Shown piece by piece: positions 21,739 through 32,968 of a stretch of DNA of 64,000 nt. The notes beneath the pieces were generated by a model. It worked only from the letters and a program-made list of their open reading frames with translations. It did not search any database and was not told the origin of the DNA. The DNA comes from Strobilurus pachycystidiatus (lineage: Eukaryota; Basidiomycota; Agaricomycetes; Agaricales; Physalacriaceae): contig JAHLMK010000006.1 of the NCBI GenBank assembly GCA_019915135.1, forward strand, positions 1-64,000, read 5' to 3'. Made by a program: the position numbers and the translations under genes. Every line of letters begins with the position of its first letter. Position 1 is the first letter of the stretch.

Positions 21739-22618
21739 ATGACCCCCCCAGAACGTGTAAGTCGTGCTGTGTTAGTTGCCTCCAGTGTCCTTACTCCTGG
21801 TCATAGGAAACAGTGAACCTTCCCCGTCTCATAGCCTCTCTTCACAACTCCGAACAAAGATTTCATTACGAAACGCAACTCTTGATTGCGAGGGTTCGTG
21901 ATGCGGCACCGTTTCGACATGACACCACCTTTCCAATACTCTCGCATATCAGGGACCTATCCCACATCCTGGTAGATGGCCTCATTGAAGCGATCTCGAT
22001 GATCAAACGGATTCTTCGTATCGTCATGTTTGCCCTCGAGCAAGGCCCACACCATCAACCGGTCGGCGGCCGTCATACCCCTCTCATCGAGTCCATGCGC
22101 GAACATTTTCTTCATGTCCGCCGAGTGGGAATTGAATTACAGACGGCTCTTTCCCACTCCTGCAAGCTTCTTCTTGGAGAGATGCGTGGCGGATACGGAG
22201 TGGAAACGGTCCTGCGGTTCTGTCAACGATTTCACTCCATATCTGCATCCCGCCTCAGAGTTATAGATGATCTTCCTTCCGCTATCCAAACCATCCACAG
22301 TCACGTACAGCTTGTATCGGAGTGCGCAACGGCCCTTGAGGACGGTGTCAGCCAAATGCTTCCCATTCTGGACCATCCTGAACCTCTTTCGCGCGTGAGA
22401 GGGAGTTCAGCCGTCTCCGATATGGTTTCAAACGTGGTTCGTCTCGCGACATCGGTGCAATTTGCTCTCATAGAGCATCGGGCTGAGCTGCAGGTCTTCG
22501 GCGGCGATCTTAACCATTTCCATTTCACGGAGAGGCACAGTGGGCCATCTATACTAAACTTCAGGTGAGTTTTATCTCACCATATGATCTCACCTGGTGA
22601 CGTTGCCCCTGTAGTTGA
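21739..22618 (+). CDS. Tandem paralogue A, 256-residue helical protein of unknown function
   Basis: Exons are 21739-21754, 21814-22564 and 22615-22618. They sum to 771 nt, giving 256 residues. The product begins MTPPEL then NLPRLIASLHNSEQRFHY and ends LNFS. It is predicted mostly helical with conserved blocks LLIARVRDAAPFRHDTTF, GEMRGGYGVETVLRFCQRF and DGVSQMLPILDHPEP. The first exon is only 16 nt and uses GTGTAAG as donor; the same donor gives in-frame products in all three copies. No signal peptide or clear membrane helix is seen and I recognise no family. The copy at 23895 is the closest relative. Confidence 0.72.
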
Positions 22619-23894
22619 TTGACAAGAAAACTCTTCTTCATGTTGATTTGTGTACAAGATCATGAGCGTACGGTACTGCTATTGCCTACTGCCTATGCAC
22701 ATACCATGTACCCAGTACCTATTCACCCGCTTGATAAGAGTCGCGCCTGCGGGTTCCGAGTTGTAGATACGCAAAAAACGTAAGTGGCTGTGTAATGAGC
22801 CTTGTGCAGCCAGCTCTTCCACCACTATATTTGAACAGCGTGCGGACCACCATCAGGCGGGTTAGGGCGGTTTGTTGGCTGGGTGGTGTTCGTGCCATTG
22901 CATCTTCGAAGTTCAGAGCAGGCGCGGGCAGAGGCGTCAACGGGGCCGCGATGGCACGTTCGCTTGCTGTGGTGCGACCGGGAGCTCCCTGGGATGTCAT
23001 ACTGGCTGGATGGGGGCGGATAACGTTGAGACCGTCGCAGCTGGCTCCCTGGTGTATATGACACAAATTTCGCGCTCATGGACACGGTAGAGTAGCTTGG
23101 CATCTTCAATGTGAATCAAGATCTATGTACCGCGGAATGGGGGACGGGAATTGCTCCCAAGAACTACAGTTGCTGTGTGAGCGGGACGTCCCGGATGACA
23201 ACGGGAAGCTCTCGGGGTGCCAGCCGACCTCCTTCAGGACGGTTCTGCCCCTAACTAATAGTCACGAGATTGGTTAGGGGGCTTGCGTCCGCTTGCGGAA
23301 TCGCTTCGGATACTTCAAAGTTCACACCCAGGTTGGTTGAAATGTGGCCACACAGAGCAGCATCGGACGACGAGTATGAGTATCTCAAGAGAGGTTTCGT
23401 TAGTGTGTGAGTTGACATGGTTATAAAGATTTTCCTTGTGACTGGATGGAAAGACATCAAACGAAGTAAAGACCGGCTAAAAACACAGTCACATTCCCGG
23501 AGAGTGGGATGGGGTACTGATCTGGCCTAACCTATATGGCGGAGGCGGCAACTAGTATTGTCGTACGAAAGTGCTATAGGAAGGAGGCACACCGCGGGTG
23601 TAAATTGCCGGATTGCACCTGTGCGGAAACTATGGATGCCGTCACTGGCTCTCTGTAGAAACTCTTCCCCATCATCATCATCATCATCATCAGGGCGATG
23701 ATCATGATTTGTGTGCACTGGCGGCATGTCCTGAAGGCTGCGGTTCGGATCTCTGAGTCAGTTACCACGTTTCAACCACGTTCACTCAGATTCAATGAAG
23801 CGTGCATACGGGTTGGCTTTTAGGCAAGCCTTCTTTCGCTCTAGACTACTCTCATCTCATACCGTAGCGGAAACAAAGGATCAACCACATCGTC
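22619..23894. other. Spacer between tandem paralogues A and B
   Basis: It contains duplicated flank sequence: CAAGATCATGAGCGTACG near 22657 recurs near 24879. There is a CAT/ATC trinucleotide run near 23672-23692. No independent gene is supported. Confidence 0.5.
23769..23786 (+). promoter_or_regulatory. Shared 18-nt upstream element, copy 2
   Basis: It is identical to the element at 21617-21634 and lies 109 nt before the ATG at 23895. Confidence 0.6.
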
Positions 23895-24785
23895 ATGACC
23901 TACTCAGGAAGTGTAAGTTGCGCTGTGTGCGCTGTGTGTGTCAGTGTGGTACAGTTCTCACACTCAGTGATAGGGAACAGTGAACCTACCCCGCCTCATA
24001 GTCTTTCTTCACAACGCCGAACAGAAATTCCATTACGATATTCAACTCTTGATTGCAAGAGTTCGCGATGCGGCACCGTTTCGACACGACACCACTTTCC
24101 CTACACTCTCGCGTTTCAGGGACCTATCTCACGCACTGATAGATAGTCTCATAGAGGCGATCTCATTGATAAAGAGGATTCTTCTCATCCTCGTGTCTGC
24201 CATCCAGGTAGACTTGCGCCATGAACCAGTTGATGGTCGTCATACTCCCCTCGTGCTGTCGATGCAAGAACACTTCCATCATGTCCGCAGAGCGGGGATT
24301 GAATTACAGAGAATTCTCCCCCACTCTTGCGAATATTTGCTCGGAGAAATGCGTGGCGGATACGGGGTGGAGACAGTCCTGCGGTTCTGTCAACGATTTC
24401 ACCGCATCTCTGCCTCCCGGCTTAAAGTTATAGACGATCTTCCGTCGGCTATGCAGGCCATTCACAGTCACACACAGCTCGTAAACGAGTGCGCAACGGC
24501 CCTTGAGGACGGTGTTAGCCAAATGCTTCCCATCCTGGACGATCCTGAACCTATTTCACGCGTTAGAGGGAGTTCAACCGTCTCCGACATGATTGTGAAC
24601 GTACTTCATCTCGCGACGTCGGTGCATTTTGCTCTCATAGATCATCGGGCTGGGCTGCAGGTCTTTGGCGGCGATCTCAACCATTTTCATTTCACGGAGA
24701 GGCACAGTGGGCCATCTATACTAAATTTCAGGTGAGGTTTATCTCATCGTATGATCTCACCCGGTGACGTTGCCTCTGTAGTTAA
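23895..24785 (+). CDS. Tandem paralogue B, 256-residue helical protein of unknown function
   Basis: Exons are 23895-23910, 23981-24731 and 24782-24785. They sum to 771 nt, giving 256 residues beginning MTYSGM then NLPRLIVFLHNAEQKFHY and ending LNFS. It is very close to paralogue A, with long shared blocks in the middle and at the C-terminus (FHFTERHSGPSILNF). Differences are concentrated between roughly residues 50 and 95. Intron positions, the tiny first exon and the four-nucleotide last exon are the same. The frame is free of stops across 250 codons despite the divergence, which suggests selection on the protein. Confidence 0.72.
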
Positions 24786-25108
24786 TTGACAATCGAGTAC
24801 TTACTTGATCTTTGCTCGTTCTTCCCATGAACGCTGTAACCTTTTTCGATGTACTGAAGAGTAGTCCTGATTTATGTACAAGATCATGAGCGTACGAAAC
24901 TGCTAATCGTTAACCTGTATGCAAAGATCATGTACATAGGTTGCTATTCACCAGCTTAATAGGAATCGCGCCAACGGGTGCCTGGCCGTAGATACGCATA
25001 CCACGGAGCCAGCTTTTGCACCACTATCCTCAACACGATGATCATGACCCGTGTGCAGCATGTCCTGCGAATTGGATCCTCTCCGAGTCAGTTACCGGCA
25101 TGCACCAC

Positions 25109-25126
25109 GTTTCAACCACGTTCACT
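25109..25126 (+). promoter_or_regulatory. Shared 18-nt upstream element, copy 3
   Basis: It is identical to the elements at 21617 and 23769 and lies 94 nt before the ATG at 25220. Confidence 0.6.
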
Positions 25127-25219
25127 TCCACTCAATCGTGCGGGAGGGTTGTCTTTCATTCTGAACGATCCTACCTCGTACCCTTTTCGTAGCAGAAACA
25201 GAGGATCAACCACATCGTC

Positions 25220-26049
25220 ATGACCTCCACAGAAGGTGTAAGTTGCGCTGTATGTTGGTGTGGTTCAGTCCTCACAGTCAGGAATAGGAAACAGTGAGCC
25301 TACCCCGCCTTATAGCCTCTCTTCACAACGCCGAACAACGGTTTCATTACGATATCCAACTCTTGATCGCGAGGGTTCGTGATGCGGCGCCGTTTCGACA
25401 TGGCACTACTCTTCCAATCCTATCGCGCCTCAGGGACCTATCACATACACTGATAAACGATCTCGCAGAGGTATTCTCAGTGCTCACAAGGATCCTTCTT
25501 ATCCTCATGTCCGCCATCGGGGGAGACTTGCGCCATCAATCGGTTGACGGGCGTCATTCTCCCCTCGTGGTGTGCATGCATGAACACTTCCGCCATGTCC
25601 GCCAAACGGGCCTCGAGCTACAGAAGACTCTTCCCTGGCTCTGCGAGGATTTGCTCGGGGAGATGCGCGGCGGATACGGGGTGGAGACGGTGCTGTGGTT
25701 CTGTCAAAGGTTTCACCGCCTCTCTTTCGACCGCCTCCGTGTTAGAGATGATCTTCCATCCACTATGCACGCCATTCACAGCCACGTACAGCTTGCATTG
25801 GGCTGTGCAACGGCTTTCGAGCGCGGTGTTAGTCAAATGCTTCCCATTCTCGACCATCCCGGTCCTCTCTCTACACTTGTAGGAGGGAGTTCAGCCGTCA
25901 CGGACATGGTTGTGAACGTGTTTGATCTCACGACATCGGTCCATATCACTCTCATAGAGCATATGGCTGAGTTGCACGGCATTGGCGGCAATCTCAACCT
26001 TCATTGGACTGAGAGATACAGCGGGCCACGTCTATTGGACTTTGAGTGA
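25220..26049 (+). CDS. Tandem paralogue C, 256-residue helical protein of unknown function
   Basis: Exons are 25220-25235 and 25295-26049. They sum to 771 nt, giving 256 residues beginning MTSTEV then SLPRLIASLHNAEQRFHY. It is the most diverged copy: the last intron of A and B is absent, and the coding sequence ends in frame with DFE at TGA 26047-26049, at exactly the same protein length. Conserved blocks are LLIARVRDAAPFRH, GEMRGGYGVETVLWFCQRF and GVSQMLPILDHPGPL. Remnants of the A/B intron (GTGACGTTGC) are still readable in its 3' flank, so C appears to have lost the donor by substitution and gained an earlier stop. Confidence 0.7.
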
Positions 26050-26469
26050 GCGATTCATTTGACCATGTCTTACCAGTGACGTTGCACTCGTGGTTGATTG
26101 GCACCAAACGGTCTTTGCTCCACTCTCTCGATGTCGTGAACACTTTTAGTTCTAGTAATGTACTGATAAGTATTTATCTTCAAGATCTTGAGCGTACCGT
26201 ACTACTATTCTCTACCGGGTATGCAGATACCACACACGGGCTCTATTCACCCGCTTGGTACGAGTTGTGTCTAAATGCGCAGTTTCCAAGTTGTGACAAC
26301 GCAGACCATTTGCATTGCTCTATACGAACTTGCAACATATAGGCCTTGGGCATCTTCACCGTGCCGATTGCGTCCTGTATCGCCAATGCATCCAAGTCGG
26401 CAAGCAGATATGTCACAACTTTCGTGCGCTTGTGATGGCCAGATAACTTCACTGTGAGGTCGTCACTAA
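26050..26469. other. 3' flank of paralogue C
   Basis: It includes a third diverged copy of the A/B downstream flank (GATCTTGAGCGTACCGTACT near 26184). No gene is present. Confidence 0.5.
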
Positions 26470-28156
26470 CTCGGTCTTATAATCAATGTGGCGCGACTTA
26501 CGACAACGATGACGACGGCGCTAAGACTACGGTGACGGGGTAGAGGTCGGCGTGGGGGAATGCAGCCTTGACGCGAAACCAGATCAAGCACATCGGGGTG
26601 ACACAGGTAACGTCGGACGACAGCGCCACCATTGAGGATGCCAGCCATCATGCGGTCGAGGCCATGGAGCCGGAATCTCCAGGGACAGAGAAGACGCCCG
26701 ACTTGTTGTCATAACTGTATAGGGCCCACTCCATCGAGACCTCGCCCGTGTCTTCGTCGCGGATGAAGGACTCGATGCCAGTACCGCGGCTAATGGTGAC
26801 GCCGGTCGCGCTGTCGTTCTTGATCACGAGCAGGCAAGCCTCGTTGTCGTGGTCGAGCATGTTGGGCGCGCGCATCAGCTCCTCCCAGATCATGTCATGG
26901 AGGGGGGAGGACCTCAGCGGGGTTCCTGAACGGAGGTTTTCCGACGCTGGGGTCCATCTTGTGCCAGAAGATTTCGCGTGCCATCTCAGTACCTGAGGTG
27001 CAAAAGTTTGAATAAGTGTTGGCGACGACAGACGACAAAAAACAAGATGGACGAAGAAGAGGGAAAAACACACCGAGGTCAATAAAGTTGCCCGTGAAGT
27101 ACCTAAGGCAGCCCAGTCCTCAGTGAAGCCGCCGGGCTGGACGCTGAAGGCGACGGGCGGCGAGCGACGAATGTGGCCAATGACGCGCTCGCTGGCGGAG
27201 CCCCCTCCCTGTGGACGGTTGCAAAGAAGGCATCGAGCTCCTCGGTGGCCTCGTCGACGTCGGCTAGCTGAGCACGGACTCTGATCGGCCCCTTCCTAGC
27301 TTCGGCGACATCGTCCTCGTCGTCGCTCCCCGGCTTCCTCTCTAGCCTCCCGATCTCCGCCTGGAATGCCAACCATGATGCCGCAGCGGCAGATGGAGTC
27401 GAGCAGGGCGTCGAAGCCGCGAGTATTGAGAACTGGACGTTCTTGCGACGGTCGCCGGCGCCGCGCCGCGTGTAGTCCTCGTTGTGGGTGTTGAACGCGC
27501 CGTGGTTGCAGGTGAGCCCGTGCATCGTCTACTCTCACCGCCCTCGGTAAAATAGACGGTCGTGCTGCCCTGGGCGTCGGCGCGGTCGGCGGCAGCGATA
27601 GGCAGCCCGAGGGCGGGTGTGAGGGGCCCACGGACCTTGACCGTGTTGTTGTAGTTGGAGACGCACTTGGGGAGCGGTGGTGGTAGAGGGATTCGCGGAA
27701 CTCGACCTCGACGTCGTGGATGTCGGAGTGGTGGAGGAGGGCGAGGCTGTCGTTTGCGGCATTGCGGGCGTCCTCGCCGTTGAGCGAGCCCGGGCGGACG
27801 TCGATCCAGAGCACGACCGGACCCAGCGTCGTCTCGCCGTCGTCTTCGTCGGCAAGGAATCGGACACCGTCGGTGGTCGTCCAGGCCATGTTATTCGCCT
27901 GGAGCAGGTCACGAACCATGGGGCCGACCGTCGCCTTCCATAGCGCGTTGAGCGAGTGGCCGAAGACGCCGCGGGCCTGCTTGAGCTGACGGATGCCTCG
28001 AGCGCCTTGGCGCATGAGAAGGAGTCGAGCGCTGCCCTGGTGCGGTCAACAAGCTTGGGCGGGGTTGATGAAATGCCCGCGTAAATAAAACATGCCTTCC
28101 TCCTTGGCGACGAAGTACGGAGAGGAGTCGGACGAGGCGCTGTCGTCAACGTTCAT
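26470..28156 (-). pseudogene. Decayed trypsin-fold (S1-like) protein of the agaric family
   Basis: Pieces of one protein are spread over several minus-strand frames. From the 5' side they are MNVDDSASSDSSPYFVAKEE (28156), RQLKQARGVFGHSLNALW, GPVVLWIDVRPGSLNGEDA and DVEVEFRESLY; then in another frame LTCNHGAFNTHNEDYTRRG (near 27500); then ATGVTISRGTGIESFIRDED and SGVFSVPGDSG (near 26700); and finally PMCLIWFRVKAAFPHADLYP (near 26560). This is the order seen in a large agaricomycete family with a trypsin-like serine-protease fold, where the GDSG is the would-be nucleophile loop. Frame changes without splice sites, and GC-rich low-complexity insertions, make a functional product unlikely. The His-Asp part of the triad is not clearly intact. 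Confidence 0.6.
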
Positions 28157-28489
28157 CGAGCAAAGACTCGGGGCCAAAATCTTGTGATGGTAAAAGTGAT
28201 TGCTCAAAAAGCGCTTAGCCCCTATTTCGCGTACACATCGTCCGCGTTGCAAAGTGATTGCTTCCTCAACCGTTTTCAAGGGACTGTGTTCACCGGTGTA
28301 TGATGTGTACCGATTAGATAGGTCGCACCTAAGGCAGACTGAGACGACAGCGCGCTGTCTTCAATTCGTAATATGTGCTAATATACAGGTTGCAGACATA
28401 GAACTCTACGAAATACACAAGGCATGAACTCGCAAAAAGCAAAGGGAGGCATCAGAGCATCATTACTGGCCCGCATATATGGCCTGGAA

Positions 28490-30924
28490 TCACTAGTCAG
28501 TACGAAACCCTCAGTGAACGACGCCAGGCAAGACTTACAGTAATCTCGGTTTCGAACATCTTCGCAACTGCATGTCTTTGAATCTTTTGGGCGGCGGTGA
28601 GGAGACCATTCTCCGGTGTCCAAAGATCTGGCGTCAGGATGACCGCCTGGAGCAATTCCATTCCCTTGAAGCCGTTCTTTCTCCCGACCGCGTTACACTC
28701 CTTCAATACCATCTCCGCTACCTTTTCATTAGAACATAAAGAGCGCAGGTTTGAATGTGCTTCGTGGCGGAGTTCTTACGCATCAAATTCAGTACTCGTT
28801 TCAATGTCTGTGAGACAGGTAACATACCAGGATCAGCCTCGAGATGATGCTGCAAGTGCGTCTCGTGGGGAATCACAATAGCTATAGGCTGTTTGGCCTC
28901 AGCGGTGGCCGTTACACAGATGTTGGAGATCAAGTTGCACGATTTGTAGGTCGACTCGAGACGCTCGAGGGCAATGTACTGTGATACTCTGGCGTTAGTA
29001 CTTCTTGGGTCTTGACACAGGGTGACATCAACATACCTCGCCGCCAGCCAACTTGATCAGGTTTTTGATACTGTCGTGTGATTGTGTCAATGACATGCCC
29101 CACCGGCAGGATATGCGCACTTACCGGTCAATCAAACTGAGTGTGCCGTCCGGGTTCCACTGGCCGACATCCCCAGTGCGTAGCCAGCCATCCTCGGTAA
29201 AGATGCTCGGGTCTTCGTTGAGATCAGGACGCTTATAGTATCCCTGCGTCACTGATGGTCCACGGATGCACACCTCTCCTTGCGGCGGATCGCTCTTCGA
29301 GAAGTAGCCGGCGTCTGGCACGTCCAAGAGCTTGATCTCGGTGCTGGGCACAGGAAGGCCAACCGAACCATAACGGAAGTACTCAGGTGGCAATATCGTA
29401 CACATCGCACATGTCTCGGTCATCCCGTAACCTTGAAGACATATGAATATCGGTAATCTCAAGAAAGCGACAATGCAAACTCACCCTGCAAGAGGTTGAA
29501 CACCGTTACGTTCAGGAATTCCATCGTCTCACGACTAATGGCAGCGCCGCCCGAGATTCCCCAGCGTAAGCGACCGCCGGTGGAGGCGCGTACGCTACTG
29601 AGAACGACACTATCCGAAACCTGCGAGATGAGGGGGACATTGTACTTCTTGAAGGTCATCGACCAGTCAACGAGGTTCTTCTGGACAGCCCCAGCAGCTG
29701 AGATCCTGGCGAGGGCGTCTTTACGAATCATTTCCCAGATGGCGGGGACGCCATTCATGATACTAGGGCGGAACTCCGCGATGTCGCCCTTGCAGTTGCG
29801 CAGCGAAGTGTCGAGCAGAGTCTTGGGCGAAGCGTAGCCGGCGGTGGCACCCTTGAAGAGGAAGAAAAGGTCGAGAATATACTCGAAGACGTGGGCGAGG
29901 GGGAGATATGCAAGGTAGCTGTCATCGGGTAAGAAGTGGTGTCCGAAGAGAGTGTTCAGACCGCCAAGGGAAGCGACGAGGTTTTTGTGTGTGAGAACGA
30001 CACCTTGCGCAATGTGGTCAGTGAGGGTCATACGCTGGTTCAAAAAGAAAGTCGGCACCTTTGGGCTTTCCGGTGCTGCCGCTGGTGTACATGATGAGGG
30101 CGACGGAGTCTGGAGTCGGACGTCGTCCGGCAAGGACATCGGTGGATATCATCTTCCCATGAGCGACGAGTTCGTTGATGTGGAGGACGCGGATGGTCTC
30201 CCGGACGGCATGGAGATCATCGGCAAGTTTGTGATTGGGCTTGCCGTCGTAGATGATGTATTTGACAGAAGGAGTATGCTTGAGGACTTTATAGAGGGTG
30301 GGGAGAAGCGCAGCGTTGGTGAAGAGACCGACACACTGCGGCTCATTGAGAGAGTGGGTCAGGCCCTCCTCGCCAAGGGTGTCGTAGGCCGTCGATACTG
30401 AGGTATTGATGAGACCGCAAGCATGAGACATGAGCTGCCAGTTGCAGCTGTGCGAAGTTGAGTACGAAGCAAAGCAAAAAGAATCAATATACATACTTTG
30501 TTTGGGAGTAGATATTGAAGACTTCGCCGGACTGTACCCCGAGGTCAATCAATCCTCGAGCAATCTGCGAGACCCTCTCCTTGAAGTCGATGAAGGAAAG
30601 GTAGTGGTAGGGACCGAGCTGGAAGTACTTCCACTTCTTCTTCTCCATCACCTCCTTCCCATCGACGACCTTCTTGACCTCCTTCTCCTCGGTGACTATA
30701 TCGACGACCTCCCGTGTGCCCGCTGCGTGCTTCGAGCCATATACGCGTGCAGCGTAGTCGACAACATCGGGGATGACGTCTATCCCTTCCATCGGCTGAG
30801 TGACGAGCTTGTCAGCCTTGATAGCGAGCCGACGAATACCGCCCTCGCCATCGCGCAATGGAGGAGACACCTCGACAGATCCCTTTCCAAAGTGTCCCGG
30901 TTTCAAGGTCTGTAGTGCTGACAT
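28490..30924 (-). CDS. Long-chain acyl-CoA synthetase, copy 1
   Basis: It starts MSALQTLKPGHFGKGSVEV at 30924 and ends at the spliced stop 28492-28490 after ETEIT. Several GT-AG introns are visible, one of them inside the AMP-binding signature: GSTGKPK is followed by an intron at 30058-30004, then GVVLTH. Motifs in order are MYTSGSTGKPKG (ATP/AMP binding), SYLAYLPLAHVFEY, GGAAISRETMEFLN, YGMTETCAMC, GWLRTGDVGQW and IKNLIKLAGGEYIALERLE (fatty-acyl-CoA synthetase signature). It would activate fatty acids as CoA thioesters with ATP for lipid synthesis or beta-oxidation, as yeast Faa1/Faa4 do. All catalytic motifs look intact. A paralogue lies at 55307-57700, also on the minus strand. Upstream flanks of both share diverged sequence. 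Confidence 0.9.
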
Positions 30925-32968
30925 CTAGAGAGAGGAGTATGTGATTGTGTTTGAGAGAACGAGGTGAGAGTCGTCGAGTCTTATACAAAACCAAGCAGTC
31001 TGTCTGAATGGGCTTGACATCTTTCGTAAAGCAGTGCCACCCATTCTGGAATGAGGTAGGAAGCGAAGACAGATGGTCACCGGTGACGTGAGAAACCAGC
31101 CACGCAGAGAAGTGAACAACCCGGCACATTGATTCGACTGCCCGTGATGTCGAAAGGCCCAAAAAGTAGATAAGATCTGGAGAGATGGTGCGATGACTGG
31201 GAACGACGGAGAAAAATCAGCCAGAGCCTCCGAAGACTTGGACGAACACAGATCGCGCTCTGGCTATGCATTTGGTGTGGAGTACAGTCAGGCTAAACAA
31301 GAGCGACCCAAAGCACGGCGGAAAAGGAATGGAAAGTGATCCACTTCTATTGAAATGTACGTTCCGGGTCAATTCATGTGGAATTCGTATCGCAGTTCGC
31401 ATGCGAGCCGATTCCAACCCTGAGCATCCATACAAAGCTGCATCTCGTAACGCAGTGCGCACGACCCCCACCGAGGGAGGCACACACACAAGAAGACCTT
31501 GTCTACGCCACTTGCGGTCATGTACGTCTCCACGCCCAGATTGGCGCTGGCGGACGACCACTTTTCCTAGATTCCCCCCTACATCCCCGGTTGCGGCGGC
31601 ACTCCACGTCGCCCCAGGTACAATACAAACTTAGGTTTTGCGAGAAGCCTCGAAGCCATAGAGTCGCGGAGCTATTAGAAAAGCGGCTCGAGCGACTCAT
31701 CCGGTGACGATCGTCCGATACGGAATGCGAATGCAGATTGTGGGTGACACACGACTCAAGGGGTCGTAGAATCTTTGCAGGGAGACACGACATGCGAATA
31801 TGGACATCGCCTTCCTGCGTGTCTCGGAGAAATCGAGGAAAGGAGGATTTGGCACAATTTCGGTTGAAGAGTTGTGAAGCTTCCCGGCGGGATAACTCGT
31901 GCAATTCGCGAATATCAACACAAGCACAATTGATGCTCTTGAGCAACCCGTCTCCAGCCTCGTCCCTCCCGTACAAAGGTGACATGATTCGAGTACTCCG
32001 TAGCGGCAGACACAGGTCTCACCTGATACTGAGTAGATGTCCATCCGATCCCGTCACTATGATTGTGGCGGGTACAAGAATAGACAGCGTGGGTGCTGGC
32101 GAAGCAGGAAGAGGTCATGCGCTCAGTGTCGGGAGGCGACTGATAAGATTGACGGCCGGCGCGACTCCGATTAGGAGTGAATGGGCGGTGGACGTCAGCG
32201 GTTCATTCGTTCGTGTCTATTGAGATTAAGTTAGGGCATGACATACTGGGATTCAGCGCTCACCAAACTTGCGTAGACTCTCACGACTTTCTTCATTGCA
32301 CCCATAACATGTCTGCGCCAGATGAGCATATCATTCGGTTCGGAAAACGACCATACACATACTGAATAACGTTCCCAGGCCAAGCTTGATGTTGTCTGAA
32401 CAGCACTGATGGCGGGTGTTCAATCCCTTCCTGCCCTTCCCGTCGTCGGACCTCGACCCTCAATTCGGACCGACAAGGGAGTCAAACAGGAGGAGGATAA
32501 TGAAAGATCCATCGCAGAGGGTGTCATGCGACTTCCTGCGTCTGTCGGAGGATCGTTGACGTGAGAAAACTTGGACATGACAATGAGGATCGTCGACGAT
32601 TCGTCGTTCGCGTATGATCCTTCACCGATGTGGAGGAATGAGACCCACAACCTAGAATTCCGAGCTGCGATGACCATGCTCGGCGCATTGCCGATGAAGA
32701 GGAAGTCGACTTTCCGCGTGGATGGCGACAAGGCAGGCGAGACGAGTGAGTCTGGAGTAGCAGAAAGGAGATGGTTTTCAAAGAGAGAGGTCTGCATTGC
32801 TTTGCATGGCTCATATCTAATCGGATTCGAATCCTAGATGGTCGAGGCTCTGCTTTACGAACTGATAGACTTCGACTCTTCTTTCAGCTAGGGGTGTGAA
32901 AGGGAAGAAGCCCCTGGACGTCAGCGTGTACTTTCGCACTGTCCTCGTCTCTTTGCCATTCTGATCGC
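30925..32968. other. 5' flank of acyl-CoA synthetase copy 1 and undefined sequence
   Basis: The first 250 bp resemble the 5' flank of the paralogue near 57750-57900 (both have GAATGA followed by GGAAG and a GTGACGTGAGA). A minus-strand coding-like relic, KVDFLFIGNAPSMVIAARN, is present near 32660-32720. No complete gene was found. Confidence 0.4.
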
